From Numenius arquata (taxonomy: Eukaryota > Chordata > Aves > Charadriiformes > Scolopacidae): DNA of 64,000 bases. The notes beneath the pieces were generated by a model. The model had not been told where the DNA came from and searched no databases. It saw only the letters and a program-made list of their open reading frames with translations. The translations under genes and the position numbers were made by a program. Location of the stretch: positions 15,469,231 through 15,533,230 of the forward strand of contig NC_133582.1 of the NCBI RefSeq assembly GCF_964106895.1, in the 5' to 3' direction. Below are positions 37,488 through 49,199 of this stretch, in pieces. Within the stretch, counting starts at the first letter, position 1. Each line of letters opens with the position of its first letter.

Positions 37488-37711
37488 CAGAACTTGGCAG
37501 AAACGGTTGACTCAAGTGTGAACTGGTTGCAGAACAGCAAAAAGACGCGCAAACTTTTGCTGAGGCATCACAATCCAGTCATATCACGTAGCTTGCTGAG
37601 ATCTTTTCTGATATTGGGGAAGCAACTAGAAATATTAAAGGCAAAATGGGGCCGGCTGAAGCTGAGGATATCAATAGTTCCTCTCTACAAAGAGTTTTGT
37701 GAGCAATATGG
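37488..37711 (+). CDS. CCDC162: CCDC162 exon (local e18), open
   Basis: Acceptor gtgacttccag (a start three bases later is also possible), donor gtaagt; 74 codons plus two bases. After a variable polar N-terminal part it reads SLLRSFLILGKQLEILKAKW, then GRLKLRISIVPLYKEFCEQY, one of the strongest CCDC162 signatures in the window. Clean; phase 0 in, 2 out. Confidence 0.82.
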
Positions 37712-39593
37712 GTAAGTTACCTTGGATGCAAGAATATTCCAGAGTGACCCAGAAGATGAAAAATTAGAAAAGTCTCTGCCTTCTCCATCCATTTTCCTCC
37801 TGTCCCCCTCTTTCACTTTCCTTTTTTTTTTTTTAATTTCTACTTTTCTTTATTTTTGCTTATAATTAACCTAGTACTTTCACTTTTCTGTAAAGGCTTA
37901 AGAGCTACCTTTTGTTTCTTTGGTTTAGTGCAGTTGTTTTTTCCCCTCTTTCAATGTCTGTTCAGACTGTTTGCTGCTGATGTTTTCCAAGCGCATTCTT
38001 CTCAGTCGTGTGACCTGCCTCTGTATTTCAGGCTCCATAAACAATTTTAAATACAGTACTTGAATAAATGGAAATTTTGGAAGCCTGTTAGATGGATTGT
38101 AGCAGAAGTCTTCCTAGCCCTCCTACTTGGCTCAAGGAGCAGCCAAGAGCAGCCAAGAATAGAAAATTGGAAGATTTCTATCAGAGAGGCCCTTACTGAA
38201 AGCAGAAAATGGAACATCACTTTTTAAAAAGCCTTGTGCCCGGAAACCACAAGAAAGGAAGTGAAAGAGCAAGATGACACAGTAGGGGTGAAATCCGTGC
38301 ATGAAGACAGTGGAAAACTCTGCTGTCATGCAAGGGAGCACGGAGGAAGCAGTGCTTGGTGGGCCTGTCCCTACAAGGCCAAGGCATTTTAGATGGGCAA
38401 GTCCGAATCCATCACAGAAAAATTGTGTGTGTGTAAAGAGCTGGTATCAGATTTGCTCCATTCTGGTCTCCATTTTTCTCCATGCATTGCCACCAGATCA
38501 GAGGGGGACAGTCCAACGCTGGGGGCACACCGTCTTTGCCTCTATCTAATTTATAAACTCTGCCGGGGGAGCAGCTCCGGGGCAGGGCAGGACTGGGTTG
38601 CAGGAGGGCTGGGAGTCAGGGGCGTGAGTTCTCTGTGCAGAGCGAGGAACAGCTTCTGCTTCCACCCATGGGCATGGGCAGCTGCAGGAGAGCCCCAGCC
38701 TCAGCATCTCCCAGCCCTTTCACACCCCGAGCATTCTTGTGGCGATGCCTGAGATCGGGATTAGCAGTTATTGCCTCCTGGAAGGAGAGGTGAGCTCCCT
38801 GCCCCTGGCTTTGCTTACACTGGCCTTTCAGCAGGAGAAGATTCCGTAGTGGCACCTGTAACGGCTCTTTAGCACGAGGTCTGCCTGCAGTAAAGATGAG
38901 ACTGTGTTACAGCAGCTGGGACGCACTGTACCCCAAAATTCCACTGTGTCTCCCAAAATTCCACTGTCTCCCTCCTCCACATCTCCACCCTTCCCCTTTC
39001 ACGGATGAGAGTTCCCTACTTCCCTCTCTGGGCTCTGTGCTAACCTTTGTGTCACGCCATCGAGGGTTTAAAAGGCAACGTGATTAAAGCAATAAAATGT
39101 AACGAGGTATATAAGCTTTGCTAATGGCTCCTCTGCTTCGAAGAGCAAAGTGCACGTCTGCCTTGGCACTTGGCACTCAGAGGCACTTAGCAAACCCATG
39201 ATCAGATAGGAAGGAGAGCAGAGGGAGGAGATGGAGGGAGTTTCTTGGTCTATTTGAATGACGGTCATAGGCAAGTTCTTACCAGTGACCAGATTTCCCT
39301 GCTTTACCTGTCAACCCCTTGTTCCTTTCCCTTGGTTTTAGATTTGTATTATTATAAACTTGGAGAAATTACTGAACTATGTAATAAGGCAGGACCAGTG
39401 AAGAAGAGACTGCCCTGTTCCACTTATGGGTCGAGTGGGGCTAACGTGGTGAGCTGAGACTTAATCATATTCTGCATGGGTTAGGAGCAGGGGCAGAGGA
39501 AGAAGAAGGAAAGTTAAGGTCCAAGGTCAGTGAATGCAAACACAGCAATTTTGAGAGAGAATGTGTGAAATACCCATGTCTTGGTGATTCTAG
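37712..39593. other. intron, nothing recognised
   Basis: Non-coding, with a T run at about 37823-37834. The GC-richer part 38550-38760 opens frames on both strands without splice support. Confidence 0.5.
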
Positions 39594-39732
39594 TGCAGAT
39601 ATCCTGTACCCGGCCATGAAAGCCGTAGTCAGACAAATGGGCACAGAGGAGGAGTTTGGAGAGCCCATCACAAGCACTCAGCGTATTCTTACCCCAAGAG
39701 GAGCATCAGAAATCAAATTGAAAGTGTACCAG
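39594..39732 (+). CDS. CCDC162: CCDC162 exon (local e19), open
   Basis: Acceptor gattctag, donor gtgagg. Completes the split codon from e18, then ADILYPAMKAVVRQMGTEEE, later ILTPRGASEIKLKVYQ; ends in phase 0. A clear family match (EILYP-MKA--RQMG) and free of stops. Confidence 0.82.
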
Positions 39733-40120
39733 GTGAGGAGAGGCCAATTAGTGGGGCACTGGGGGGACCACACGGCGTCATGGTTTCCTGCAATTTCTGA
39801 TAAGTGGAGTCCACTGGAGACCTGTTGTGGTATGAAGTTGGGCAGATGTGGGTGACCCCTGAGGCTCTGCAATGGCACCTCTGCTGTGTGGAGCCAGATG
39901 TGGGAACCTGCCTCTATCCAGAGTATTTGTGGCACAGCACTCAGCTCACAGTCACCCCCAAATGATATTAACCTTGATAGTGTATCTAAAAGCACTGTAT
40001 TTTAGAGAAGAATGGAAAGAGAATTGCTTTGGTTTAGTCTGCTAGTTTTTGCTAGTTGGCAAGTTGCTTTATAAGCAGTACAGGGATTTAGTAAGAGCTA
40101 AGTATTAAACTTGATTCCAG

Positions 40121-40241
40121 CTTCAAAAGCTTCTGGAAAGCCTAGAAATCCACATGATCCGTGACGTGCAGAAGAAAATTAACCAGGAGATGACTCTAGT
40201 GATATCTGAAAGAGCCAGGCAATAGAGCAGTCTCCCCACTG
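40121..40241 (+). pseudogene. CCDC162: CCDC162 exon (local e20), in-frame TAG
   Basis: Acceptor cttgattccag, donor gtaagg; phase 0 in, 1 out, both correct for the neighbours. Reads LQKLLESLEIHMIRDVQKKI, then EMTLVISERARQ, then TAG at 40223-40225, then SSLPT in the same frame. The frame after the stop still matches the family pattern (GESSLPTELWK), so this is a point nonsense change (GAG to TAG fits) and not a frameshift. Confidence 0.82.
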
Positions 40242-41317
40242 GTAAGGAGAATTAAAATACCCTTCCTGGGAAATATGGGAGCCCCAGTCTTGAGTGGGTA
40301 GAGTAACCTAAAGTACAGAAAGGCAGCAAAGAGTTGTCCTGCATATGACCAGGAGAGCACATTTGCTCTCAGCTCCCCACTTCCCTGTGCACCCATTTGG
40401 AGGCCAGGGACCAGCTGAATCATGGGGAAGGTATCACTGATGAAAAAATGGCTTACCCTCAGGAAAGTCTTCTGTTTTGGAGAGCCCATTGTGAGAAATT
40501 CCAGAAATACGTCTAGCAGGAAGCCGTGAAGAATTGTGTACTGAGATACCACAAGCCTTTCTGCATGGACCTGTTTATTCTGTCTGTTCAACAGATTCAA
40601 ATTCCCTAAATCTACGAGTTTACTTTCTCTTTATAAAGCGAATGTTTAGCCATAATCATTGCAAAAACAATTGTGCAAACAAGGCTGAACACTAATTATT
40701 CTGGAGTTTGCAGCCAGCCTGAAAAAAACTAGGAAATTACTTCTCTACTCTTCTGTGTTGGAGTGTTAATATTTTAGGCCTAGCAGTGCAATTTAAATGT
40801 CAGGCTTTTCAGTATGTTAGGTGTTTGCTTGGTACAATTACTGCATGGATCTGGGCAATTTGGGTATTCACAGGCACAAATAGTAAAACAAAGAAACAGT
40901 GGAAATAAAAGGGAAGAAAAATGTGCCCTTCTGCCACTGGTTGTGGTTGCAGGCAGCAACAATTAGTGCTACAGAAATGTTCAATTTCACACAAAAGCCA
41001 TATTCTTTATTTAATATTTACAGAAATCTCTCATACACAATCGTGGGCCAGGCCATTATTGACAGAACTGGTCTGTAATGAAATTGCATTTTGGCTTTGA
41101 TACCAGAACGAATTTGATATTGCTGCTCAACACAGGCTTTGCAATCTGTTTGCAGTGACATTTACTTTTTGTTGTAAACATTTCAGGAAAGCTGAGAAAC
41201 CCTAAGCTGTAAAGCATACCCAGTGTCAAATCCCAGGGATTACGGAAGGATCAATATTCTTTTTTTCTGGGGAAGGGCGGGGGTGTTGCTTTTTTTTTTC
41301 TCCCTCTGTTCCTGCAG
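40242..41317. other. intron, nothing recognised
   Basis: AT-rich non-coding sequence; a pyrimidine-rich tract precedes the next acceptor. Confidence 0.5.
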
Positions 41318-41427
41318 AGCTCTGGAAACACAGGGTAATGCAAGAAAATTTCTCAGTTGTACAACCACGGATAGTTGAAACATTTGTTCAAAGGCTGATG
41401 GAAAACTACCAAGAATCAGATACAGAG
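41318..41427 (+). CDS. CCDC162: CCDC162 exon (local e21), open
   Basis: Acceptor ctgttcctgcag, donor gtacat. Completes Glu from e20, then LWKHRVMQENFSVVQPRIVE, then TFVQRLMENYQESDTE; phase 0 out. Matches the ELWK---M-ENFSVV-P-IVETFVQRLMEN family segment. Clean. Confidence 0.82.
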
Positions 41428-42221
41428 GTACATATTCTGCATTTCTATCTAAGCAGCAACTAAATCATGTTTACAGCTTTATTTATTAAAGCTCTTGTTA
41501 ATCAGTGACCTGAAAGAGAAACACACTTCTTAAACTTATGAGCTTAGATTCAGATTATGTAGGTTTGTAACAGCAGCATTGGCAGCAAACTTGTGTATTG
41601 CCCTGCTGCCTTCTGGCAGGTTTATTTCAGCTCTCAGGACTGCAATAATGTGAAGATGAGTTAGGGCTGGAGGTTTATATGCAACCGCAATGCAGGATTG
41701 CAGGACTTTATTCATGGATTCAGGAGTGGGAACTCTTCTTCCTGAGTCATTGCTAGATCAGAGGTACAGCACCATGTTAGAAAGCAGTTTTAGGCTGGTT
41801 TTTTTTTAGTGAAATTTAAAGAAAATATTTATGAAAATAGAACCACTTCTGATTAAAAAACACAAAATATGTTTTTTTGAGAGAAGGGATGTAGGGGCCC
41901 AACTGCACTCCAGACAGTTGCTGAGCTGGTGATTTAATTTCTCTGCTGAAAATTCTCTTTCAGCTTCAGGTGGAAAAAAATACATGATATAGTTGCAGCT
42001 AGAACCAGTCAAAAAACTGATAAATCTGTTTTTCATCAGTTCAGTGAAACCGCAGATTGGGCAAAAGTATTTACATGGAATAATTTTATTTTTGCTTCAT
42101 TTTGATATTGCAGAAGCATTTAATTCACAATAAGGTGGCCATGTTTCATTTTGACACATGCTGTATATAGCAGCTGTTATGACTCAGGCAACCTGGAAGG
42201 TTTCTTATTTGGTTTTTCTAG

Positions 42222-42371
42222 GTTACTTTTTAAAAAAGCCATTTACAACAGTGTCTCACCGTACTGGGCTGTGACATTATGACCAGAGAGCACAGCAACT
42301 CTGAGACCTACTCCGTGTTTTATGAAAATATTCTCCAGCAGCAGCACTGTCTACTTTACCTAAAAGAACAA
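42222..42371 (+). pseudogene. CCDC162: CCDC162 exon (local e22), in-frame TAA
   Basis: Acceptor tggtttttctag, 50 codons, donor gtaggc; phase 0 both ends. Codon 4 is TAA (42231-42233), inside VTF-stop-KSHLQQCLTVLGCDIM. The remainder (SNSETYSVFYENILQQQHCL) stays in frame and matches the family, so this is a point-type nonsense lesion (AAA to TAA fits). Confidence 0.8.
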
Positions 42372-45162
42372 GTAGGCTCAGAACATTGATTCTACTCTTG
42401 AAGAAGAGGGGAAGGTGGTTTCTCTGGGTGGAAGGCAGCTGCTAAGTAAAAAATAAAGTCAAGCTGTCAGGCTGGGAGGTTGTTGAAGCAGAGTTGGGCT
42501 ACACAAGCACAGTCATCGTGCATCTTTGTGCTTTGCTTCAGGAGCTGCATGCAGTGGAAGGAGGTGGCAACCAAAGCGGTATGGCTCTGACACAGGTTGG
42601 TGATGAGGGTCTATTGATTGGTAGTACTTAGTGGTCTCATTTGGGACAGAGTCCCACTGTGCAGACACATGGTGATAGTCTTTGAGAAGAAAGGCAGGGC
42701 GGCTCTGGGGCTGCTGTCTCTCTACTCAGTGTCAGAAGTCAGGCCAGAAAGACTTGTAAAACAAAGATAACCTGAAGGCAAAGGCAGCAGCCTGCTGTTC
42801 TGTGGTTTGTGTTCACAATGGATGATGTACTGGTAACCTTCAAACTTAAACTTCTACTGACGGATCTCCCTACATGAGGCATTTTTCCCAGGGCAGTTCA
42901 ATCATTGAGTGAGATAGAAAATAGAATTGGGTCAGACACATAGGCTGTACCTCCATGTAGGTACCAGGTATGCTACAGCACAGCTGCATAACCAACTCCT
43001 CTCAAGTTCTGAGTGTTTGACTTTGCACCTTCAGCTGCGTTTTTTAGGATAGCTGGTATGTATGGGTGGAATTTTTTAAAGAAGTAAACCCAGCCAGTAA
43101 ATCAGAAATGCCATCTTGTGGAATCATGTGATATCCATGTAATCTGTCCGCTGACTTGGAGGTTTGGCACCATCAACATAAACTTCACTGCTAGAGGCAT
43201 GTCAGCTCCTGCAGAAACCTACACTACAGAGAAGACTGCTTGGGTTTCGGGGATGTTTGCACAGAGGAGCTGGAACGCCTGCCTTTTAGATTTCATTCCT
43301 GAGCTCCCTTTCTCATCTGTTCTCATCACTGATTACAAGATTTCAGTTTTTTTCTGGGCTTCTTATCAGTTTCTTGCCCCACTTTTTCATGCTCTTTACA
43401 GTTTTTTGCCCCTATATCCTTTTCTATATAGTGTGTTGTCAGCAACCTCCCTTCTTCTCTGATTTCACTGTCCTATCCTTATGTTTGAGAAGGTTAGAGT
43501 GAGAAAGAAAATGAGAAACATGTGTGAGGTTTCAGCTGGGTGGAAAGATACAGGAGGAGTCACTAGGACTTTCCTGGAGCCTGTGGGCAGAGTAGTCTGC
43601 CCCCCACCACTTTGCTAGTTCATCACCACCAAATCCCTGTCTCGTATGCCACTTCCCTTGAGTACAACATGGTTCATCCCTTGTGACTGGCCACCCTGGG
43701 CAACTGCCTACTGTCTTTGGTCTCCACATCAACCTCAGAAGAGACTTCTTGCTCCCAGTTCCACTTCTCACTAGCCTAAAGCAATTAGCAGAGTTAATTG
43801 CATTATTGCGGGTCTGAAGAGCAAGCTCAGTTGCTCAGTGGAGGTGTTAGAAACCATGAGAAAGGTTCCGGCATGATTAACCAAAATGGGATGGCAGATA
43901 GTTTAAAAACTAAAAGGTCTGTAAGGAACATACGTGAATAATGTGGGTTGCTTTCTTCCTTCCGATAAAGTCTTAGGATTTGTCCAACTTTTTGCTGATT
44001 TTACTAAAAAGACACCCAAACCAGAGTAAAGCTAGTACTGCTCTGAATAAATATCACCAGATTTCTTCAGCAGGGCTAAAATACATGTATTTTCCCCCAA
44101 CATTCATTTTCAGAAGTGTCTCAGTAATGTTTGCTATAAGACAAAAAAAAATGACACAGAAAATTTCAGCAAGAATCCAGTGAAGCTATTAGCATTTACT
44201 ACTTAGATCTGGCACGTGGAGGTGCCAGGCAACCTTGAAAGCAGATTGTGCTGTTGGCTGTGCCTACCGTCTGCAGCTGTGCCTATTTCTTATCTGAATA
44301 ATGTAATATGCTAAGAATGATTTTTAGCTTTCCTCCATTGTGTTCATCTGGTTGCAAATGCTGTTCAGTGGTATGAAAATGACCAAACATTTATACCTAG
44401 CAATGACCTACCTATGTGAAATTTAAATTCTGACATTTAAATCTTTTTAAGTTCTATCATGTACCTTCCTATTTGTGCTAACCTGTGTGCCCTTTCTGAG
44501 GGTATGTTAATTGTCAAATATCAACAAATGGAAGACATAATTGTTTTTATCATATATTAAATGGTCTGCACGTACCACCTTATCAGCAGATAGTCTATTT
44601 TTTCTGATAAATGCATTACCTCACAGCTTACTGAACGAAGCCTGGTCACAATTCTTCTGACTTTCTCTCTGGAAGCAGGAGAGATTATGCTATGGGAGGC
44701 CAGGCTCACTGACATAGCAGAGCCATAGACAGGATCTTCTCCTAAAATCATATTCCCTAATCCTGCTCCCTAATGATTCTGCTCCTCTCTTCTCTGCACA
44801 TATTTCCTTCTGTCAGTTCTCATACCTATTAGCGAGGAGATGTTTCTTTCCTGATGACCAGAAACTGTCTTTTTAAGGTTGTATGTGAGACTTATGCGTT
44901 TTCCCCCTTCAAATATTGGTCGTGAACTGCCACAACTGTTCCTACTTTCCAGAGAAGAAATGTTTCTAAAATCAACAGAGATGTACAAAATGGATTATTC
45001 CATATCATCAATGGATTATTTTCATCAGGCGGCTCAGGAAGATATTCTTGCTCTACTTAGTTAGGTATCATGCAACATATTCAGAGCTGTGGATGGTTTA
45101 CTCCTAGGCTACGGTGTTTGCTCAACCCTAGCTTTGCTCATTCACTTTCTCTGCTGTGACAG
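42372..45162. other. intron, nothing recognised
   Basis: Non-coding, AT-rich. An 88 to 114 codon open stretch at 43118-43462 and others nearby lack in-phase splice borders or known motifs. Confidence 0.5.
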
Positions 45163-45328
45163 ATTTTGGGGCTGTGCCATGGGATGATTATGGAAATAAC
45201 TGCTCTCAGATCCCAGCTCGCTGACTTAGAGGAAGAAAATCTTGGTCTCAAAGAGAAGATTAGAAGAGAAGTACAGGATGAATACGAATCATTAGTGTGG
45301 AACCTATTTGTGACATGTCCATCTAAAA
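45163..45328 (+). pseudogene. CCDC162: CCDC162 exon (local e23), coiled coil, frameshift at 3' end
   Basis: Acceptor gctgtgacag, donor gtaggt. Heptad-rich coiled coil: MIMEITALRSQLADLEEENL, then EKIRREVQDEYESLVWNLFV, a clear family match. The exon leaves phase 1, but e24 needs phase 0. Near 45317-45320 the last three codons (HLK, family-like) lie in the shifted frame, so about two bases are missing after the TGT codon. Confidence 0.76.
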
Positions 45329-46245
45329 GTAGGTACAGAGTAAGAGAGGGTGCTCGATCGGTCTCTTTTGTGCTGCTGTGTAATTTGCCAACAAGTGTAG
45401 CACTCAAAGGAATAAATTGCTGCAGTGTGCCAGGTGGATGAATGGGTGAATCATTTATCTCCTGCTGCTAGAAGCATCTTGTAAAAATGTCTGGTAGAAA
45501 AATAGTGAACCTTTTCCAAAAGAGGAGGCGTATTCTCTATGGAACAGCTACCACATTAGAGAGAGTGATGGAAGCTCTTTTTAGTTACAGTGGAGGGAAC
45601 TTTTTGGATAAAATACTTCAGTTTGTAATATTCTGCATTAGTTTTCTTGGAAACTTTATGTCCACTGTGTAATTGTATTGCTCACCCTGACAATGCCTTT
45701 GTTTTCAGGTAGTCCACTGATTTCTTTGGGGTGACATATGTCATTATTTACGAAAATAAGATACCCCAACCCAGCCTGTATTGTGAAATAATATACCGCA
45801 ACTGACCTGATTGTGACCATATATATATGAGCAATATTATAGAGCAACTACCTGCATCAGATCCCCAGGGTTTTGATTGATGGTCCACAAGCCTATTAAT
45901 ATCTCTGGCCAGGGAAATAGCTACTTGAGGAAGATTGTGATTTCTTTTGCAATCCTGAGGGTGAGTTCAGTTTTCACCTGCAAGCCTTTTTTTCCACCAT
46001 GGTGCTGTTTTTTCCATTAGATACATCCATCCCAGGATTGCCAATAGGTTGCCTGCAAATGTTGCAATTGGAATTCCACTTCTTGTAGTGCCTGGATGCA
46101 AGAAGAATATTGCTCTGGCTTCCTGATACAGAAAATAATTAGGAAGAAAGACCATCTGGTTGTAGTTGAGAGACTTCTGAGATCTGAACGTTGCCTTCCC
46201 ATATGTGCACACTTCATCTCTTGTGGGTTCTGTTTGTAATTGCAG

Positions 46246-46398
46246 GGAAAGTTGGATGTCTATCGCCTTAGCATTGAGCAACGAGTGTTTGAAATCATCA
46301 GTGAAGTGAGAAGAGAAGGAGTTGACAATATGATTGATCTGAAGAAAAAGTTTGGCTCCACTAAAAATAATGCTGACTTGAAAGAACATTTGTTTAAA
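46246..46398 (+). CDS. CCDC162: CCDC162 exon (local e24), open
   Basis: Acceptor gtttgtaattgcag, 51 codons, donor gtaagg; phase 0 both ends. The peptide GKLDVYRLSIEQRVFEIISE, then VRREGVDNMIDLKKKFGS, matches the family (E-I-EVR-EGV-NM--LK). Clean. Confidence 0.8.
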
Positions 46399-47888
46399 GT
46401 AAGGAAATACATATGTGTCTCAGTAAACGAACACAGGATAATATCCTGGTTAAGCTTGCTGAAGATGGCTTAAGTTATTGCACTCTATTTGGAACACTGG
46501 TTGAGTGCAGAGCATGGAGGTGGTCCATTAGTAGACTCTGTTAATAGTTACTCATTTGTCAGGCTGTCATGAATCAATCATTTTTGACTGTGTGTTTATG
46601 CTCCAAGTGCAGAAATTTTGGGCCAAACCCAGCCCTTTTAGACTCTGAATATCTGCATGTATTTGAACTGAATTTGGTTCTAAGCTTGGGAACTCTGCTT
46701 TCAGTCTGTTCTGAGTGAAACTAACACCCTGCTTCTACACAGGTGAACAACAGAGAGGTGGAACTTGGATCTGAAGAAGTATAAATGTGAACTCAGAGTC
46801 AATCATATGTCAGCATTGTCATGTGTTGTCATTGTCCCTTTTCTGAGTGGGGGAAAGAGAATGTGTTGTTTCAGTGACCCTGATAAATGTCTTGATGGGA
46901 GTTTTATCTTCTTATTGTGCAAACTGGTCACATAAAAGAACGGGGGCAGAATCCTTTATTCCACTTGGGGTTACTTAGAATCAAAAATTTATTCAGCTTT
47001 ATGTTTTGAAAAAGTGCCCCCAAAACTGATGTTCTGGAGTTATAAACTAAAACCCAGAAAGTAATTTCCAGGCTACAACTTCCAAATCAATCCTTTTCAT
47101 AGTTAAACATATCCCTCCTCAGCTAAGTTCAATTTGTACTAAAATTATGGTAGTCGGTCAGTGAATACAAATGAGATCAAATGGATAATGGCTAAATACT
47201 TCTGTCTAAAGCAAATACGCCTGCAGATTTCTCAAGCAGAGAAGCTTGAGAATATATAGCAGGATATAACTCTAGTGCTAACAGAGTGAGAAGGGCTTTC
47301 CACACCCCCAATGAACCTGGGGGATGGGGACATGCAGAAGTAAATGAGGGACTAGTGGAAACGGAAGAGGTCCATGTGTGAGAAGGCTGCAGGGAGATTT
47401 CCACATCCCCACTTGGAAAGGAGGCAATGAACAAGGAGAGTGGGGAGCTCATGTGCAGTCGAAGGGCTCTGGTTTGAGCAGAGTCATGGAAACTTGGGGG
47501 GCTGGTGCACAGCATGGTCATGGGTGGTTACAGGATGTTGAAGAAGGATCAGCAGGGAAGAGGAGTGTGGATTGCACTCTGTGTAAGGAGCTCATTCCCT
47601 GCACAGAGCTCTTGTATGAACATGGAGAGGTACTACTGAAAGTCTACGAGTCAAGGTCAGAGGAGGGAGGAACGTTAGTGGTTATTAATGACTGTGGTGG
47701 GGGTCTGTTACAAACTACCTTGTCCAGAGGATAAATTGGATGGGATTGCTTATAGAAAGATAAGAAAAGTGGTTTTGATTTGAGGCCTTGGTGTTCATGG
47801 AGGTTTTATCCATCTGGAAATCTAATGGAAGTGGGACACAGCAACTGTGAAAACCTAGGCAGTGCCTAGACAGCATTAGTGATAATAA

Positions 47889-48065
47889 TAGAATCACAGA
47901 ATGGTTTAGGTTGGAAGGAACCTTGAAGATCATCTAGTTCCAACCCCTTGCCATGGGCAGGGACACCTCCCACTAGACCAGGTTGCTCAAAGCCCCATCC
48001 AGCCTGGCCTTGAACACCTCCAGGGATGCGGCATCCACAGCTTCTCTGGGCAACCTGTTCCAGTG
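47889..48065 (-). repeat. CR1 LINE, 3' part, left of the LTR insertion
   Basis: Starts TAGAATCACAGAATGG (inverted tail) and runs through GGTTGGAAGGAACCTTGAAG to the CAACCTGTTCCAGTG segment, where it is cut by the solo LTR. The continuation is at 48712-49070. Minus strand by the position of the octamer tail. Confidence 0.92.
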
Positions 48066-48711
48066 TGTCCTGGGTTGAGAGACACAGGACTAACTTTTCT
48101 TCTAATGCTGGGGAAAATTACACTTTTAGAAGACTCTAGTGTCTGAATTTGTGAAAATATTTACTTTATAGCCAGCCAGGCTCCGCGGGATTCAAGGTTA
48201 GTGTTTTCGAGCCTTGCCAGGTGCAGGGACAAGGAGGAGCAAGGCCTGGGCATTTGACCCAGGCTGGCCAACAGGATTATTTCATACCATGAACGTCACA
48301 TTCAATATAAATTAGAAAAGTTTGCTGCGTAGCTGGCTCTCTCCCTGATGGCGGCGGGTCCAGACAACTCCTTGCCCCGGTGCCGGAGCCCTGAGGCCTT
48401 CCCTTCCTCCTGAAGCCATTGTGCTCGCGGTGTCCGATACTTGCTATCTACTGCTGGGAGTGCACAGCTTCCTGCTGATATAGATGGCTGAGTATAATTT
48501 CTGTATATCTTATATCAGTATCGGGATTAATACTGGTTCTTTAGTATTATTGTTAATTATTTAGTCTTAGTCTATTAAATCTATTTATACTTCAACCCTC
48601 ATGTTTTCTTTGTGTTCCCCGATTCCCCTTTCCGGGTGGGGAGGGGTCATCGGGTGATAGAATAATTGTCTAACAACAATAGATTGTTATGGGTTCTCTC
48701 AAACCATAACA
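48066..48711 (+). mobile_element. solo LTR of an endogenous retrovirus, nested in CR1
   Basis: A 646-base segment beginning TGTCCTGGGTTG and ending AAACCATAACA, with the TG...CA termini of retroviral LTRs. Flanks are CAGTG on the left and CACTG on the right, an imperfect 5-base target duplication. A TATA-like AATATAAATT lies near 48302 and an AT-rich TATTAAATCTATTTATAC segment near 48574-48592. No gag, pol or env sequence adjoins it, so recombination between two LTRs has removed the provirus. The TGTCCTGGGTT start is common in avian endogenous retroviral LTRs; subfamily not assigned. Confidence 0.85.
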
Positions 48712-49070
48712 CACTGTCTCACCACCCTCACAGTAAAAAATTTCTTCCTGTTATCTAATCTAAATCTCCCCTCTTTCAGTTTAAAACCATTACCCCTCAT
48801 CCTATCGCTAACTCCCTGATCAAGAGTCCCTCCCATCTCTCCTGTAGCCCCCTTCAGGTACTGGAAGGCTGCTATAAGGTCTCCCTGGAGCCTTTTCTTC
48901 TGCAGACCGAACAACCTGGAGAACTCTCTCACCCTGTCTTCATAGGAGAGGTGCTCCAGCCCTCTGATCATCTTCATGGCCCTCCTCTGGACTCCCTCCA
49001 ACAGGTCCATGTCCTTCTTATGTTGGGGGCTCCAGAGATGGATGCAGTACTCCAGGTAGAGTCTCATCCT
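48712..49070 (-). repeat. CR1 LINE, upstream part, right of the LTR insertion
   Basis: Continues the CR1 copy broken at 48065. The minus-strand frame (48699-49124) holds the reverse transcriptase C-terminal segment: LEYCIHLWSPQHKKDMDLLE, then VQRRAMKMIRGLEHLSYEDR and GDLIAAFQYLKG. Stops and indels show it is dead. Confidence 0.92.
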
Positions 49071-49199
49071 AAATAGAAATGCTAGCGGAGTCAGTCGCGG
49101 TAAATCCCCACTTCTGCTGCTCACAAATAAGGAAAAACTGGTGGTGAGAGTATCATCAGGGATGTATGTAATCTGAGGCTGCAGTGACTATGAATTTAT

